NCBI GenBank assembly: GCA_051745935.1
Contig: JBNJEM010000328.1
Span: 1 to 8,583 of the forward strand
Direction: 5' to 3'
Source: JBNJEM01 sp051745935
GTDB taxonomy: Bacteria > Planctomycetota > Planctomycetia > Pirellulales > Pirellulaceae
Length of the DNA stretch: 8,583 nt
The notes below the pieces were generated by a model. That model made no database searches. It worked only from the letters and a program-made list of their open reading frames with translations, and had not been told where the DNA came from. A program made the position numbers and the translations under genes. Shown here in pieces: positions 1 to 6,924 of the stretch; position 1 is the first letter of the stretch; every line of letters begins with the position of its first letter.

Positions 1-271
1 GCGAAATCTTCCACTCTTCAATCAAGCACGCGCGACAAACTCGGGACAACCCACTTGTTCTATTTTGTCCGATTTTCGGGTTTTTCATCAGCCCAGCCTC
101 ACCCATGCCCTCCCGGTCCATCCTCTCGCTCGCTGTCCCCCCGCGTTGCCCCTTCGTCCCCTAACATCGCGTCTTCCGCCGGCCATCACGCTTTACAAAT
201 GCTTGGCCAAGCTCGCAAACCCACGGCGAAAATCAGAAAAACCAGCGAGAAAACCAGCGTGTCTGCTTTTG
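1..271. other. Intergenic region downstream of the ThuA-DUF1080 gene
   Basis: No convincing gene. Short open frames on both strands have no recognisable domain and no good ribosome binding site. Just past the minus-strand stop at 272 the sequence has a short direct repeat (GCTGGTTTT twice, read on the minus strand) but no clear GC-rich hairpin with a T-run, so I do not call a terminator. Confidence 0.5.
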
Positions 272-1891
272 TTATAACTCGCGATAGTAGATATCCTTGA
301 ACTGCACCAGCATGGGCGGACCCACGTGGACCTGAAGCGCCAGTACGCCACGTTCCAACCGGCGCGGGTCGCGATCGTCGAGTTCGCACATGGTGACACC
401 GTTGATCGTTAGCACGATCCGGCCCCCTTCGGCCACCACCGTGTAGTCGTTCCAGGCCTTTTCTTCGACCACTTTGAGCAATTCGGCTGGATCGCCGGTC
501 GAGCCGACAACACGCCGCGTGCCGTCTTTTTCAATCACCACCTGCTCGCCGCGTTCCGCGAGCACGCCTCGCAGCAGGTATTCCATGATGACACCGGCCC
601 AGCGCCCTGAGCTGTCGAAATCGGCCTGCATGCCCACCACCGGGTCGCGCAGGTCCTCGCCCTCGGCACGCCGATGGGCGCGGAAATAAATCCCCGAGTT
701 GCCGCCGTCCAGCCGGAACTTCAACCGCAACTCGAAGTCCTCAACCTCGTTTTTCCAGATCAGGAACTGGTTTTCTTTAAGGTTTGTCTCCGGGGTCGTC
801 TGGCCGGTGATCGCACCGTCCTTTACCGACCAGAGGCTCGGGTCGCCCTCCCAGCCATCGAGAGTCTCGCCGTCGAAAAGCGACATGAACCCCTCGGGCG
901 CGCCGCCGCTTGCTTCGGCAGCATCCGCCGCCGGGCGAGGATCAGTAGGGGCGTCGAGGTCCCCGCAGGCGAACTGGATGGCATCGAGATAGAACTGGAG
1001 GACGGTCGGGTTGCGGTACAATTGGGCCCGGTGGCCAAAGCCGGTATAGAAGACGCGTCCCTTCCCATAGGGCCGGACCCAGGCCTGAGGAAACTCCTCC
1101 AGATTCGGGTTAATCCACTGGGCGTCCATGTTGGTGTTGGCCTTGTCGATCGACAGGAGGACACGAACCTTCGACCAGTCCCGTGGCTTTCTACGATCCG
1201 AAGGGTCGCTGAACTGGTAGATCTCGTCGGCGATGCGGAAGTCCTTGCCATCGAAGGCGGCCACCAGCGGATGGTCCGGTTCGTGAACCCGGATGCCCAC
1301 CTCTTCGTTCCAAGGGTGTCCGGCGAATCGGGCGCCGAGCAGCTCCAGGAACTCGGGCCAGTGATAGTTCGCCCCCGTGGCGAAGTGGATGCCCACGATT
1401 CCCCCGCCGTTGGAAACGTAGTCGAACAGGCTCTTGCGCAACACCTCTTCCACGGCCTTTTTGTCCTCGCCGTGTTCGCGGAACTCCGGCCGCTGCATAT
1501 CAGCGTCCGACGGCGTGATCCAAGGGCCCGCCGTGTTGTTCAGCACGATGGCGTCGAACCGCCCGATGTTCTCCGGCAGGAACATGGCCAGATCGCCCGT
1601 GACCACCGGCTCGTAGACGCCGCTCTTTTCGCCCAGGGCCCGCATCGCGTAGCTGCCATAGGGCACGCAGTACCCGGCGTGAGGGTCCTTCTCCGGATAG
1701 AGGTGGTCGGGCGTGTTGAAGACCAGTACGGTCCGAGCCTGTTGCGGCTCCACGCGCGGTTCTTCGGGCACCGCCTCCCAGATTTCCTTCTGGCGGTGTT
1801 CGGGCAATTCCTCCACTTGGGCCGTCACGGCGCTCGGTACCGCCACAAGCACGGCCAACAGCGCGGCCAATCTGGTTGATGTACTCGTCAT
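272..1891 (-). CDS. Secreted ThuA-like + DUF1080 (3-keto-disaccharide hydrolase) two-domain protein
   Basis: Predicted 539-residue exported protein. Residues 1-24 form a signal peptide ending in a VTAQ-type cleavage site. Residues about 52-311 are a ThuA-like (trehalose-utilisation, glutamine-amidotransferase-like fold) domain, with the glycine-rich stretch GGGIVGIHFATG at 162-173 and WVRPYGKGRVFYTGFG at 271-286. An Ala/Pro-rich linker (312-333) leads to a DUF1080/3-keto-disaccharide hydrolase domain (334-538), a concanavalin-like fold, with LFDGETLDGW, NSGIYFR (398-404) and HVGPPMLVQFKDIYYREL at the end. Family members act on 3-keto-sugars in the periplasm; the exact substrate here is unknown. 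I chose ATG 1891 over the longer TTG start at 1999 because it gives the signal peptide directly and has AAAGGAG nine bases upstream. It is last in a minus-strand run that includes another ThuA protein and a Gfo/Idh/MocA fragment, fitting sugar oxidation. It appears complete. Confidence 0.9.
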   Translation of the reverse strand: MTSTSTRLAALLAVLVAVPSAVTAQVEELPEHRQKEIWEAVPEEPRVEPQQARTVLVFNTPDHLYPEKDPHAGYCVPYGSYAMRALGEKSGVYEPVVTGDLAMFLPENIGRFDAIVLNNTAGPWITPSDADMQRPEFREHGEDKKAVEEVLRKSLFDYVSNGGGIVGIHFATGANYHWPEFLELLGARFAGHPWNEEVGIRVHEPDHPLVAAFDGKDFRIADEIYQFSDPSDRRKPRDWSKVRVLLSIDKANTNMDAQWINPNLEEFPQAWVRPYGKGRVFYTGFGHRAQLYRNPTVLQFYLDAIQFACGDLDAPTDPRPAADAAEASGGAPEGFMSLFDGETLDGWEGDPSLWSVKDGAITGQTTPETNLKENQFLIWKNEVEDFELRLKFRLDGGNSGIYFRAHRRAEGEDLRDPVVGMQADFDSSGRWAGVIMEYLLRGVLAERGEQVVIEKDGTRRVVGSTGDPAELLKVVEEKAWNDYTVVAEGGRIVLTINGVTMCELDDRDPRRLERGVLALQVHVGPPMLVQFKDIYYREL

Positions 1892-1900
1892 GGCTGAAGT

Positions 1901-1907
1901 CTCCTTT
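1901..1907 (-). promoter_or_regulatory. Ribosome binding site deciding the start of the ThuA-DUF1080 gene
   Basis: The minus strand reads AAAGGAG, nine bases before ATG at 1891. It supports that start rather than the in-frame TTG 108 bases further upstream. Confidence 0.75.
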
Positions 1908-2039
1908 GAACTGGCGTTGGGAAAAAGCACGTCTGTAGCATGATGTTTGTCGTGGGCTAGGTAAGTGACTGCCATGTGGTCATTGGGATCCGGACGCAAG
2001 TTTTACCCCCTCAAGCGGGCCATTGTAATTCATGGCCTA

Positions 2040-2342
2040 TCATGATGTCTTCGGGACGTCGGGATGGAGTTCAAACGCTCGGGCGGCCCTCTCCTGATTC
2101 ACATCGCACAGGGCAGCAATGCGGCCACCTATCTCCGCCTGCACCGAGGACCATCCCTCCTTACCAACAAATCCCATCCCCCGTCCGCCAACGCCGATCA
2201 CGGCAATTTGCAGTTGCTCGTTGGCAGGATAGCCGCATGCCGAGCGGCTGTTCTTCAAAACGATCAGGCCCAGTCCGCCCACGGCCGAGTTCCGCAAGAA
2301 CGTGCGGCGGCTGGTTCGCGTCGTTGTCGTGTCCTTTGTCAT
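2040..2342 (-). pseudogene. Gfo/Idh/MocA-family oxidoreductase, N-terminal fragment with Tat signal
   Basis: Only 100 residues remain of a protein that is normally about 400-450. Residues 11-31 carry a twin-arginine export signal (SRRTFLRNSAVGGLG). Next comes the start of the NAD(P)-binding Rossmann fold: LQIAVIGVGGRGMGF (44-58) and the AALCDVNQERAARA strand-helix (76-89). The homology stops at HPDVPK, just before the catalytic and sugar-binding part, and the frame closes two codons later. Other frames in the 150 bases downstream show no continuation, so the C-terminal three quarters are missing, not merely frameshifted. The family performs NAD(P)-dependent oxidation or reduction of sugars and is often found beside ThuA and DUF1080 genes in planctomycetes. 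The start at 2342 has a weak GGGGA site upstream. The lone Rossmann half is unlikely to be functional. Confidence 0.8.
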
Positions 2343-2404
2343 GTGTTTTTCCCCAAGTCGTTATGGTACACTCGTGGCCGCTCTCGCGACTTGCGCCTCA
2401 CGAT

Positions 2405-3475
2405 TCACTCGCCGCCCGAATCCCACCGCGGCGCCGTATCTTCGCCGCTCGGCGTCGTATCACCAGGCAGATCCCCAACCGCGAACTGAGTCCCTGCGAG
2501 TAAATAGCGCAGAAAAACCGGATTGAAGTAATCCCGAGGGTTGTAGCCCAGTGCCACGTAGAACACCCGTCCTTTTCCGTGCGGGCGAACCCAACTGATT
2601 GCAAAGTCACCTTCCACCCGCTCCACATTCGATTTCAGCCATTCCTGCCCCTCCAGCTCGGCCGGGTTCGGCGTCTTTGTCATGTCCAGACTGAGAAGGA
2701 CCCGAAGTCTATCACGCGAGAACGGCTCCCCGGGCAAGTACCCGAAAGAGCTGATCTCAAGAGGCTTTCCGTTAAAGCAGGCGACTAGGGGATGATCAGG
2801 GTCCTCGAGCTGGATCACCATGTCAGTATGATAATGACCTCCGTAATACGCTCCCATCATCTCACGGTACGGCGGCCAGTCATGGAAAGCGGCAAGGGAG
2901 CCCACGACGCCCACAATGCCCTTGCCGTCCGCCGCAACGAACTTCAAGATACTCTCTTTCACCGCCGCGTCGAGCCGCTTGGCCTCCGCCAACTCGTCCG
3001 GCGGCAGCTCTTTCCAGTTCTGCGGCAAGAAAGGACGCGCCGTGTGGAGACTGTTCCAGAAGATGGCATCGAAGCCCTGGAGCGACTCAGGAAGAAGGGC
3101 GCGGGGATCGTCGGTGCCCACCACGTCGAAGGCCCCCGACTCTCTGCCAATAATCTTCACGGCCTCCTGGCAATAGGCGTTTCCCCGGTGCGCCCACAGC
3201 CGCCCCCATACAAGCACCCTGCGGGAGTCGGCAGGCGCCACCACCGGCTTCTGAGGCGCCAACTCTGCGATCCTTTCGAGATCTCGCTCGCTGGGCCAAG
3301 GACCTTTCATCAGCGCATCTCGAGCCTCTGGAGGAGTAGGCCCAGGCCACCAACCCCAATCCACCTCGGTTCCCCCTGTCCGATCGTCCCTGTCCTGTGC
3401 CTCGGCGGTCCCGAAGAGCCCCAAACTGGCAATTCCCAAAAGCATTCCAACCAATACCTTAGAGGCTCTTTTCAT
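2405..3475 (-). CDS. Secreted ThuA-like protein (single domain)
   Basis: Predicted 356-residue exported protein. Residues 1-26 are a signal peptide (MKRASK, a hydrophobic core, then AEAQ). After a Trp/Pro-rich segment (40-62), residues 86-335 form a ThuA-like domain. Its marks are RRVLVWGRLWAHR (85-97), GFDAIFWNSLHTARPFLP (134-151), GKGIVGVVGS (184-193), EDPDHPLVACFNGK (224-237) and WVRPHGKGRVFYVALGY (295-311). The same WVRPxGKGRVFY signature occurs in the neighbouring ThuA-DUF1080 protein, so the two are paralogous domains, but this one lacks DUF1080. ThuA proteins are linked to disaccharide catabolism; the precise activity here is unknown. ATG 3475 is chosen because AAGGAG lies eight bases upstream; the alternative GTG at 3484 would overlap that site. 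It appears complete, and sits 62 bases before the Gfo/Idh/MocA fragment on the same strand. Confidence 0.87.
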   Translation of the reverse strand: MKRASKVLVGMLLGIASLGLFGTAEAQDRDDRTGGTEVDWGWWPGPTPPEARDALMKGPWPSERDLERIAELAPQKPVVAPADSRRVLVWGRLWAHRGNAYCQEAVKIIGRESGAFDVVGTDDPRALLPESLQGFDAIFWNSLHTARPFLPQNWKELPPDELAEAKRLDAAVKESILKFVAADGKGIVGVVGSLAAFHDWPPYREMMGAYYGGHYHTDMVIQLEDPDHPLVACFNGKPLEISSFGYLPGEPFSRDRLRVLLSLDMTKTPNPAELEGQEWLKSNVERVEGDFAISWVRPHGKGRVFYVALGYNPRDYFNPVFLRYLLAGTQFAVGDLPGDTTPSGEDTAPRWDSGGE

Positions 3476-3483
3476 GGCATGCA

Positions 3484-3489
3484 CTCCTT
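3484..3489 (-). promoter_or_regulatory. Ribosome binding site deciding the start of the single-domain ThuA gene
   Basis: The minus strand reads AAGGAG, eight bases before ATG 3475. The upstream in-frame GTG at 3484 overlaps this site and is therefore not used. Confidence 0.7.
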
Positions 3490-3498
3490 ATCCAGCGA

Positions 3499-3837
3499 TC
3501 ATGTTCCCCAACCGCCGCGCGCTCTCGGCGAACGACTGCCCTCTTCCGCCCAAACGAGCAGTATAGGGCTGGCGAACGTCAATGACCATACCCACGTTTC
3601 GGACGCAATGGCGGTTGAGATGCTAACCAGAGGGTCGATCGCCAGAAACACTTCGGCTGGCAGGAACTCCTTGCGAAGGAAGTCTTCAGCATGGTGCGAG
3701 GGCCAGGTATCCGCTTCCGCCTGGTGAGACGTGATCTTGTCACCGTCCCGTGGCGAAGAAACCGTGTAAGGGAGGCACGCGTAAAGAAACAAGGTGAAGA
3801 AGCCGATCAGGATCACGACCTGCACTAGCCGCCGCAT
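3499..3837 (-). pseudogene. NapH/NosR-type 4Fe-4S polyferredoxin membrane protein, N-terminal fragment
   Basis: A 112-codon fragment beginning MRRLVQVVILIGFF. It has one membrane segment (residues about 5-23), a periplasmic stretch with WPSHHAEDF, and then LPAEVFLAIDPLVSISTAIA and TWVWSLTFASPILLV leading into a second membrane segment. From memory this pattern matches the N-terminus of planctomycete 4Fe-4S binding proteins of the NapH/NosR/CcoG type, which normally continue into a cysteine-rich FCGYVCPLGT-like iron-sulfur region. Here the homology stops near position 3550, just before the first cysteines, and about 17 unrelated residues follow before the stop. A strong ribosome binding site (GGAGG, 10 bases upstream) marks the real start at 3837, although the frame is also open upstream into the sulfatase fragment. 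Without the clusters it cannot carry electrons. The family call is from memory, with fair confidence. Confidence 0.65.
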
Positions 3838-4458
3838 CGGTGAATAACCTCCGATGAGTGCGGCCCGGTGGATCAACCGTTGCGGCGTGTCCGGGTGGTT
3901 CCTGACATGCTGTTCGAGGAAGTTCCGGCTTTTATCGAGGAAGACCAGATCCACCTCCTCGAGGTCAAAGTTGGGGGCTACCACGCCAGGGCGACAGTCG
4001 AGGGTATAGGGTGGATGCTTGGGCAGCTTGTCCCTATCCAAGGGCTTTTCCGGCGGAACGGGGACACGGTCGCCGTCGATGTAGGCATGGAACCAGTCCG
4101 TGGTCGGACAGCTCACGGTGCCGTAGAACCGGTCAAAACCGCGATGGATCGGAGCGTCGGGGATCGGGCGCGAGTAGTCGATTCTCTTTATCCCCTCCAA
4201 CTTGGAGTCTTTGATGCGGTGGCCGTCTTTGTCCAGGAAGGTCATGCCGATATGCCACTTGCCGAACAGCGCCGTGGCGTAGCCCTCCTCACGAAGCATC
4301 CGCGGCAGTGTCAGGCGTCCCTCTTCGATCAGGCATGGCCCGCCAATACCAACGAAGACACGTTTCATGCCCGTGACGTTCGCTGACCACAGCCAATCGA
4401 AGGTCAATTGGGAAAGCGATGGGATCTCCCGGTTCTCGGGGTTGGAATGTTGTGGCAT
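3838..4458 (-). pseudogene. Sulfatase (arylsulfatase family) internal fragment
   Basis: Recognisable sulfatase sequence runs from about 4368 to 3883: GPCLIEEGRLTLPRML, then GYATALFGKWHIGM with the conserved GKWH (residues 66-69 counted from ATG 4458), then HRGFDRFYG and later LVFLDKSRNFLEQHV. Missing are the N-terminal part with the CxPSR formylglycine site that makes a sulfatase catalytic, and the C-terminal half with the second metal-binding region. About 160 of a usual 450-500 residues remain. The ATG at 4458 is not the natural start: the frame is open back to 4533, and the first 30 residues do not resemble sulfatase. The 3' end has no stop of its own; it runs in frame into the polyferredoxin fragment, so translation from 4458 would yield a 319-residue fusion ending at 3499. 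The family removes sulfate esters from polysaccharides in the periplasm; this remnant cannot. Confidence 0.8.
3848..3852 (-). promoter_or_regulatory. Ribosome binding site of the polyferredoxin fragment
   Basis: The minus strand reads GGAGG, ten bases before ATG 3837. It shows that a separate gene starts here, although the sulfatase frame reads through without a stop. Confidence 0.65.
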
Positions 4459-4661
4459 GCTCAGGTTCCCGGACTCCGCCGCGTCCGCGAGCGTCTCGCC
4501 GGTAGCGACGCCCGCGATGTGGCCTTCCCCCTGTCAGGACAAGGTCGGCACGCGAGAGTGGTGATTTCGGAGCTCACGAGCTGGCCTGCTCGACCTTCCG
4601 CACGGACGCTCAAGACGACATTGTTACCGCAGTCGCCCCTCCGCTGGAGGCCTATCGTCAA

Positions 4662-4838
4662 ATGACGCCCGGTCAGCGGCTGCAAATGACCTGCGAAATG
4701 ATCCGCGAAAATACACCGCATCTGTTTTTCGGGACGCCCGATGAGGTGCAGCGCAAGTTTGATTTGCTGCGCCGCGAGAACGACGAACGCAATCGCCGGA
4801 TTCTCGAAGGCATTGCCCGCATCAAGGAGCCGCTATGA
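4662..4838 (+). CDS. Small protein translationally coupled to a nucleotidyltransferase
   Basis: A 58-residue charged protein starting MTPGQRLQMTCEMIREN and ending in a helical, Arg/Glu-rich tail (RKFDLLRRENDERNRR). Its stop overlaps the nucleotidyltransferase start by ATGA, typical of translational coupling. I recognise the arrangement from memory: a short MTPxQRL protein directly before a MNTase-like gene, a toxin-antitoxin-like pair of unproven function. The frame is open upstream to 4506 without another good start, and the preceding PLEAYRQ also looks family-like, so the natural N-terminus may have been lost at a breakpoint. A GGAGG 11 bases before ATG 4662 could serve that start. No catalytic residues are visible. 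With its partner truncated, any function is doubtful. Confidence 0.6.
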   Translation: MTPGQRLQMTCEMIRENTPHLFFGTPDEVQRKFDLLRRENDERNRRILEGIARIKEPL

Positions 4839-4932
4839 ACGACATGGTCGGCGCGCTTCGAGACCTGGTTTGGATCATGGAACAGCTCGGATTGTCGTAC
4901 GCCGTCATTGGTGGTATCGCTGTTCGAGCGGC
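4835..4932 (+). pseudogene. Nucleotidyltransferase, N-terminal fragment
   Basis: The gene starts at ATG 4835 with AAGGAG five bases upstream. Its first 33 residues end LSYAVIGGIAVRA. That is the beginning of a MNTase/AbiEii-type nucleotidyltransferase fold, which should continue into HGxPRPTxDxD-like sequence carrying the catalytic aspartates. Instead homology stops at about 4932 and the frame runs on, meaninglessly, through sequence antisense to an IS66 transposase and through repeats to a stop at 5911. The 358-residue open frame is therefore a read-through artefact and not a real gene. The likely cause is insertion of the IS66 element whose remnant lies immediately downstream. The catalytic core is absent. 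Confidence 0.65.
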
Positions 4933-4966
4933 GGTCGCGCCGCCTGACGTCGCCCGGCGTGCGCGT

Positions 4967-5347
4967 TCACCGTGGCCTGTTGGGTGTCGCGGCGCAATCG
5001 GCGGACGTGGAGAGGGTGAGTCGCACCGGGCATGGCGGGCCGGCGTTCACGCGATCCAGCGTGGCTTCGTCGTTCCAGGGCATCCATTCCTCGGGGCGCT
5101 CGGCTCGTTCCTCCGCGTGCAGCTCCAGTTCGGTGAGATAGTCGAACGCACTAATGCCGTTCACTTCGCGCGCGTGGATGAGACTCGTATAGAGATCCGC
5201 GACGCGAGCACCGTTGTGGGTGACAAAGAAGTAACTGTTCTGTCGATGAAGAATGATCTTCTTCGGGGCACGTTCTCGGATGTTGTTATCAAGTGGGGCG
5301 CCGGCTTCGCGCGGAAAGAGCATCAGTTTCCGCCAGTGGTTGAGCAC
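4967..5347 (-). pseudogene. IS66-family transposase, C-terminal fragment
   Basis: About 126 residues show the C-terminal signature of IS66 transposases: LNHWRKLMLFPREAGAPLDNN, then NNIRERAPKKIILHRQNS (21-38), NGARVADLYTSLIH (45-58), NGISAFDYLTELELHAEE and EEWMPWN (86-92). The NNxxER stretch is part of the DDE-type catalytic domain, but the upstream aspartates, zinc-finger and helix-turn-helix parts are missing; a full protein is about 450-550 residues. The frame closes at 5372, just upstream, so the 5' part is deleted. The last 25 or so residues do not look like transposase. No terminal inverted repeats could be matched. It lies directly next to the broken nucleotidyltransferase and probably caused that break. 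Confidence 0.85.
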
Positions 5348-5929
5348 GCGGACAAGCAGACACGTATCACCCTAAAACCATCCTTGGTCGGACAGAGTAC
5401 TCAGCGGATTCAAAGGAGGGAAAACATCGAAATGGTTGTCGGTTACGGAAGACTACGGATTACCTTGTCGGCCCGTCCTTGTGTAACTCACCATGTCGCT
5501 GGCCCGCGCGGTCGCGTCCAACGGATGGCTGCCACGGCCTCCAAAGAAACAGTGCTGCTTGTCCGATATCGTCCGACCAAGAGTGCGAGCAGCCATGGGA
5601 CACGGCAGGCAGTTGACAATCTGACAACGGTTGGGGGTAGCCGTTCACGGGCGCTGCCCCACGGCCTGGACACGCAAGGCCCGCATGGATGCCACGGGCT
5701 TGTCCCGTGGTGGTTCACGCTTGCCGCTACACACCGGTCAGACACACCACTGCTGGCGGTCGTAACGGACCACGGGACAAGCCCGTGGCATTTGCACCCG
5801 GCAAAGCCCTTTTTCAAGATGTGCAACGGAAGTACGAACGTCCGTGGATATTGGTCTCTTGGCCGTGAACGGTTACTCTTTTTTCACAAAAAACCCCAAT
5901 ATTGTCGGTGATCCACATTCCAGGCTGTG
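5348..5929. other. Gene-poor stretch with dispersed-repeat material
   Basis: About 580 bases between the IS66 remnant and the next gene. Open frames exist on both strands, but they cross the inverted repeat and have no domain I recognise, so I do not call them genes. A plus-strand AAAGGAGG before an ATG at 5433 is noted, but the protein it would start is low-complexity and runs through repeat sequence. The 23-bp inverted repeat at 5689-5791 is the only clear structure. Confidence 0.5.
5689..5791. repeat. Perfect 23-bp inverted repeat pair, REP/MITE-like
   Basis: The left arm (5689-5711) and right arm (5769-5791) are exact reverse complements over 23 bp, separated by 57 bases. Each arm is itself palindromic around its core: CCACGGG, five bases, then CCCGTGG. 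The sequence can therefore form either one long hairpin or two small ones. From memory such CCACGGG-CTTGT-CCCGTGG hairpins are widespread in planctomycete intergenic regions; that it is a dispersed repeat here is inference, since only this one pair is in the window. Confidence 0.8.
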
Positions 5930-6397
5930 TCACAACACTTTTACGAAAAACTTAACGATAAAATGTAAAAACCCCACAGTCATTGAAATAAGCAACGGAG
6001 CCGAAACGGCGACAGCGATACGGTTCCCACGCAGTGATGTGATTAGCTTATACAACACGATGGGGGTTATCATTCCCGACAGTATCCAGCCGATGTCAAT
6101 AATCGTATACGTGTAGCCCGGGTCTGTTATGGCAGAGATCAACGCAAACCAGACGTACCAAACCGAGGCAACACTGACCGTCAGCAGGGGCCACGCTGCG
6201 CGCTGTTGACGTCTGATGGTCACTTGGAATAGACATACAGTAATGGGAATGGACCAAACTAACCAAAATTCCACGGGGGCGAATCGCCTAAGGAAAAACC
6301 ATGCACCGAAGAGAGCTAGAATGAGAATGAGCAAGCTGCCGAGGAATATAGCAGGCTGTATTGAAAGGCATCTACTCTTATAGGTCTTTGCACACAT
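5930..6397 (-). CDS. Small multi-pass membrane protein, unknown function
   Basis: A predicted 155-residue inner-membrane protein. I see four hydrophobic segments: about 15-33 (FLGSLLILILALFGAWFFL), 40-57, 68-85 (LLTVSVASVWYVWFALIS) and 95-116. A final hydrophobic stretch near the C-terminus (residues about 125-153) may be a fifth. Basic residues lie between segments 2 and 3 (RRQQRAAW). I do not recognise the family. ATG 6397 is preferred over ATG 6412 because GGAG lies seven bases before it. It follows the 102-residue gene upstream on the same strand with a 36-base gap, suggesting co-transcription. GC content is lower than in the 272-4533 region, in line with a different origin. No terminator is evident after it. 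Confidence 0.65.
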   Translation of the reverse strand: MCAKTYKSRCLSIQPAIFLGSLLILILALFGAWFFLRRFAPVEFWLVWSIPITVCLFQVTIRRQQRAAWPLLTVSVASVWYVWFALISAITDPGYTYTIIDIGWILSGMITPIVLYKLITSLRGNRIAVAVSAPLLISMTVGFLHFIVKFFVKVL

Positions 6398-6433
6398 TGT
6401 CCCACTCCGCATCGCCGTGATTCACAACACTGA

Positions 6434-6742
6434 TCAAGCATCAGTCTTATCGCCAACTTCTTGTGCGTCAAAAAAATAAGAGGGGCGCAAATGCCAATAG
6501 AGCTTGTCCATGGGCGCGAAGACGCAGTTTTCCGGCGTCGCTGAAAACACGCGCATGGCGGGAAAAGGGCCGGCATCACGGGGCCACACGAAACGACACG
6601 TTGACTTGTATCGAATAAGATGCGACAGGTCGACACAAGAACCGGGCATCATCAAAAGAAAGTAGCTTCCCGCATATAGATATGCTAGCAGTAATCCGGT
6701 TGCAACCGTCCACTTCACATAATGCATAGTTTTGCTAATCAT
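6434..6742 (-). CDS. Small single-pass membrane protein, unknown function
   Basis: A predicted 102-residue protein with one N-terminal membrane segment (residues about 9-30, VKWTVATGLLLAYLYAGSYF) and a soluble remainder. A cysteine follows the hydrophobic stretch at MMPGSC, but the region does not fit a clean lipobox. Near the C-terminus is FAPMDKLYWHLRPSYF. A similar FAP(L/M)xxxDxxLRPxYW ending is, from memory, common in small uncharacterised bacterial proteins. ATG 6742 is chosen because GGGAG lies eight bases upstream; an open frame continuing to 6850 lacks such a site and would place a hydrophilic tail before the membrane segment. It is the first gene of a likely two-gene unit with the membrane protein ending at 5930. 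The function is unknown. Confidence 0.6.
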   Translation of the reverse strand: MISKTMHYVKWTVATGLLLAYLYAGSYFLLMMPGSCVDLSHLIRYKSTCRFVWPRDAGPFPAMRVFSATPENCVFAPMDKLYWHLRPSYFFDAQEVGDKTDA

Positions 6743-6827
6743 CGAAGAAACTCCCAACGTCCAAGTGAGATCCCATTCCCAAATACATATGAACGTGCGT
6801 GAAACTGATGCACTGACACTCCACTTA

Positions 6828-6849
6828 TGGGGACAGGTAGGAGTCCCCA
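6828..6849. repeat. REP-like hairpin, 7-bp perfect stem
   Basis: TGGGGAC (6828-6834) pairs exactly with GTCCCCA (6843-6849) around an eight-base loop. TGGGGAC...GTCCCCA hairpins resemble REP elements mobilised by REP-associated tyrosine transposases. The hairpin sits about 85 bases upstream of the small membrane gene that starts at 6742, so it could also lie in that gene's leader. Otherwise 6743-6924 shows no gene. Confidence 0.5.
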
Positions 6850-6924
6850 CTCAAGAACGACATGTGCTAAAGAAATTCCGGATATTCAGTATGCTACCAT
6901 TGGCAGTTGCCGTGTAATGGGGCA

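Noticed and set aside
674..1879. A 401-codon plus-strand open frame
   Set aside because: It lies wholly antisense to the ThuA-DUF1080 gene, whose domains and signal peptide are clear. The plus-strand product shows no domain; long antisense frames are common in GC-rich genes.
1976..2503. A plus-strand frame opposite the Gfo/Idh/MocA fragment
   Set aside because: Antisense to a recognisable Tat signal and Rossmann fold, and of repetitive Pro/Arg/Ser composition.
2792..3727. A 311-codon plus-strand open frame
   Set aside because: It is antisense to the single-domain ThuA gene and the polyferredoxin fragment, with no recognisable motif.
4461..4721. An 86-codon minus-strand frame between the sulfatase and the nucleotidyltransferase pair
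   Set aside because: Opposite the better supported small coupled gene, and Arg-rich with no motif.
5488..5826. A minus-strand ORF with CHGLVPW and HHGTSPWHPC segments
   Set aside because: These peptides are translations of the two arms of the inverted repeat, so the frame is repeat-derived, not a gene.
4835..5911. A 358-codon plus-strand frame as a full-length gene
   Set aside because: Only the first 33 or so codons look like nucleotidyltransferase. The rest is antisense to IS66 sequence and crosses the inverted repeat.
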